From the NCBI GenBank assembly GCA_016926985.1, contig JAFGNO010000190.1, forward strand, positions 1 through 16,922: 16,922 bases of DNA, in the 5' to 3' direction. A program made the position numbers and the translations under genes. This document shows positions 14,911-16,922 of the stretch, piece by piece. Every line of letters starts with the position of its first letter. Position 1 is the stretch's first letter. Below the pieces are notes generated by a model. The model had not been told where the DNA came from. It made no database searches and saw nothing but the letters and a program-made list of their open reading frames with translations. This stretch comes from Anaerolineae bacterium. Lineage in GTDB: Bacteria > Chloroflexota > Anaerolineae > Aggregatilineales > UBA3940.

Positions 14911-16080
14911 CTATGGATTTCTGCGTTTCCCATTCTGGAAGAGCAGAGACTCCAGCAGGCGCCGGAACCTGAGGAAAAGGGATCGCATACGGGCCAGAAG
15001 ATACCAGCTCTCTCTCAGGAAATCCTGTAACGCTGCGCCCGGTGTTGGCATTGCTTCCCATTCAATAAGTGAGGCACCCCAGGTAAGCCCGGCGCCAAAG
15101 CCGACCAGTACAATCCGGCTGTTTGACTTCAGCGTTCCGGAATCAACCGCATCGACGATAGCCAGAGGAATGGATGCTGTTGATGTATTCCCGTACTTCT
15201 CGACATTGATGTAGAACCTGTCAACAGGGACCTTCAGGCCACGCGCCGCTGCCTGGATGATCCGCAAGTTCGCCTGGTGCGGGACAATGAGGTCAACATC
15301 ATCCAGTGTCAGGCTGGACATTTCAAGAACTTCCTCGGTTGCCTGAACCATTACGCGAGATGCAAACCGGAACACCTCACGCCCCTGCATTTCCAGGCCA
15401 TTTGGTGGAAAGTCGCCTTTCCAGCTTTCGCGAAGGCCGGAGCGTGCAAACAGATAATCTGCCCCGGAGCCATCTGAGTGCAAAACGCTGCAGCGAATAC
15501 CTCCCGGCTCGTCTTTCCCCTGCACAACAAAAGCGCCAGCGCCGTCTCCAAACAGGATGCAGGATGAACGATCCTGCCAGTTTACCACCCGGCTGAGTGT
15601 TTCTGCGCCGATAACGAGAGCGGTTTGTATTGCCCCGGCTTCAATCTGTGATGCTGCCAGGCTGAGCCCATAGATAAATCCTGTGCAGGCAGCCAGCAGA
15701 TCAAAGGCGCCGGCACGGGAGGCCCCCAACCTGTCCTGTATCAGGTTTGCCGTCGACGGGAAAAGAAACTGAGGTGTTGAAGTTGATACAATGATCAAAT
15801 CCAGGTCTCTGGGACTGACATTTGCCCTGGCGAGTGCCTTTCGAGCCGCCCGTAAGCCAAGGGAGGATGTGCTGTCTTTATCGTCTGCAATCCTTCGCTC
15901 TTTGACGCCGGTGCGTTCCTGGATCCATTCATCTGACGTATCGACCATCTCCTCCAGGGCGCTGTTTGTGAGCACAGTTTCGGGCACTTCAGCGCCCCAT
16001 CCAACAATGTGTGCATAACGGCCTGAATGAAAACGGCTTGCGGAATTCCTTACAGGGCGTTTCTGCTTTGGTCTAGCCAT
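14911..16080 (-). CDS. fabH: Beta-ketoacyl-ACP synthase III with C-terminal extension
   Basis: Starts fatty-acid synthesis by condensing an acyl-CoA primer with malonyl-ACP. Thiolase fold with the full catalytic triad: Cys132 (LLAACTGFIYG), His268 (VPHQANLRII) and Asn298 (EKYGNTSTAS), matching E. coli C112/H244/N274 in spacing. The CoA/ACP region DTSDEWIQERTG is present. At 389 aa it is longer than the usual 310-335: about 20 basic residues precede the core, and about 47 follow the normal end (GASLIEWE). The tail is Arg- and Leu-rich and predicted amphipathic helical (FLRESWYLLARMRSLFLRFR). The ATG overlaps the fabF stop by 8 nt. Primer choice (straight or branched) cannot be told. Confidence 0.93.
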   Translation of the reverse strand: MARPKQKRPVRNSASRFHSGRYAHIVGWGAEVPETVLTNSALEEMVDTSDEWIQERTGVKERRIADDKDSTSSLGLRAARKALARANVSPRDLDLIIVSTSTPQFLFPSTANLIQDRLGASRAGAFDLLAACTGFIYGLSLAASQIEAGAIQTALVIGAETLSRVVNWQDRSSCILFGDGAGAFVVQGKDEPGGIRCSVLHSDGSGADYLFARSGLRESWKGDFPPNGLEMQGREVFRFASRVMVQATEEVLEMSSLTLDDVDLIVPHQANLRIIQAAARGLKVPVDRFYINVEKYGNTSTASIPLAIVDAVDSGTLKSNSRIVLVGFGAGLTWGASLIEWEAMPTPGAALQDFLRESWYLLARMRSLFLRFRRLLESLLFQNGKRRNP

Positions 16081-16922
16081 CGAAGTGACTGATTATCAGT
16101 GTGGCATTATGCCCGCCAAACCCAAATGAATTCGACATGGCGATTCTTACCTGCTTCCTGCGAGCTGTGTTTGGCACATAATCCAGGTCGAGTTCAGGGT
16201 CGGGGTGCTCATAGTTTATCGTAGGGGGAATCACACCTGTCTCGATGGCCTTTATACAGAATAGCGCTTCCAGGGCCCCGGCAGCGCCAAGCAGGTGGCC
16301 GGTCATGCTCTTAGTTGAGCTTACCGGAACCTGATATGCGGCGTCACCAAAAACCTTCTTGATAGCGATTGTCTCAGATCGATCATTGAGCCGTGTGCTG
16401 GTGCCGTGAGCATTGATATAGTCAACTGAATTAGGGCTGATCTGTGCGTCGGCCAGCGCTTGTTGCATTGCCAGCATTGCCCCCTCTCCGTTTTCTTGCG
16501 GAGCGGTGATGTGGTAGGCATCTGCCGAGGCCCCGTAGCCCAGAATTTCCGCATAGATAGGCGCGTTGCGGTCCAGGGCGTGATCCAGCCGCTCCAGGAT
16601 CAGGATCGCCGCTCCTTCTCCGGCAACAAACCCATCCCGCTCATAGTCGAAAGGCCGCGAAGCTTTCTCCGGTGCCGTGTTTCTTGTAGAGAGAGCTCCC
16701 ATATTGTTGAAACCAGCCAGTGCCAGTTCGACAATACCCGCTTCTGCGCCCCCTGTTACCATCACGTCCGCAGCCCCGCGCCGGATGATAGCTGCAGCTT
16801 CGCCAATTGCGTTGGTGCTGGAAGCGCAGGCGGTTGCGATGCTCATGTTTGGGCCTCGCAATCCGAAAGTAATCGCAATTTTGGCAGGAGCACTATCCGG
16901 GAGCATCATAGGGACGAGATGA
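16073..16922 (-). CDS. fabF: Beta-ketoacyl-ACP synthase II, 5' end outside window
   Basis: Elongating condensing enzyme (KAS II) of fatty-acid synthesis, C-terminal 282 residues only; the frame is open to the window edge, so roughly the first 130 residues are missing. An internal ATG at 16909 is not the start, since conserved sequence (LVPMMLPDSAP) reads across it. The Cys-His-His triad is present: Cys in TACASSTNAIGEA, His in NAHGTSTRLND and His in STKSMTGHLLGAAGALEA, plus the closing SNSFGFGGHNATL. The stop TAG overlaps the fabH start. No acyl carrier protein, FabD or FabG gene is visible; they may lie just beyond the edge. Confidence 0.95.
   Translation of the reverse strand, partial: HLVPMMLPDSAPAKIAITFGLRGPNMSIATACASSTNAIGEAAAIIRRGAADVMVTGGAEAGIVELALAGFNNMGALSTRNTAPEKASRPFDYERDGFVAGEGAAILILERLDHALDRNAPIYAEILGYGASADAYHITAPQENGEGAMLAMQQALADAQISPNSVDYINAHGTSTRLNDRSETIAIKKVFGDAAYQVPVSSTKSMTGHLLGAAGALEALFCIKAIETGVIPPTINYEHPDPELDLDYVPNTARRKQVRIAMSNSFGFGGHNATLIISHFDG

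Noticed and set aside
1..16922. CRISPR array, tRNA, rRNA or insertion sequence
   Set aside because: No regularly spaced repeats, cloverleaf-like or rRNA-like sequence, transposase frame or long terminal inverted repeats were seen by eye.

Overview
This 16.9 kb window looks like core chromosome from a bacterium of moderate GC content. I infer Chloroflexota (Anaerolineae-like) with moderate confidence. The reasons are a membrane-anchored baseplate-J-like protein in the alaS-ruvX-mltG cluster, an actinobacterial-type adenosine kinase and general protein style. There is no 16S rRNA or other decisive marker. No tRNA, rRNA, CRISPR array, insertion sequence or prophage was seen.

Layout. (1) 29-6055, minus strand: pyrimidine-nucleoside phosphorylase, a radical SAM protein with an unusual CX4CX2C cluster motif, then (behind its own predicted promoter) mtnA, a small unknown gene, adenosine kinase and a GNAT acetyltransferase. 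The theme is nucleoside and methylthioadenosine/5'-deoxyadenosine salvage. (2) 6056-6284: divergent intergenic region with a 14-bp tandem duplication and two short palindromic elements. (3) 6285-7696, plus strand: an ICMT-like integral membrane methyltransferase followed at once by a membrane-anchored DsbA-like thiol oxidoreductase. (4) 7732-14605, minus strand: alaS with a good sigma-70-like promoter, a GTG-started 510-residue membrane protein with a baseplate-J-like domain, ruvX, mltG and a substrate-binding lipoprotein, the last four tightly overlapped. (5) 14606-14910: a 305-bp non-coding stretch with a clear intrinsic terminator, the alaS promoter and other hairpins. (6) 14911-16922, minus strand: fabH with an unusual basic C-terminal extension, and the C-terminal part of fabF running off the window edge.

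How the genes work together. PyNP releases ribose/deoxyribose-1-phosphate from pyrimidine nucleosides, AdoK phosphorylates adenosine, and MtnA isomerises methylthioribose-1-phosphate. The alaS-x-ruvX-mltG order is a known conserved arrangement in Gram-positive lineages; here the slot between alaS and ruvX holds the baseplate-J-like protein. FabF and FabH are fatty-acid elongation and initiation condensing enzymes whose genes overlap by 8 nt.

The most notable items are the baseplate-J-like envelope protein in the alaS/ruvX/mltG operon, the CX4CX2C radical SAM protein beside nucleoside-salvage genes, the FabH extension and the structured fabH-alaS spacer. I see no clearly new multi-gene defence or mobile system.
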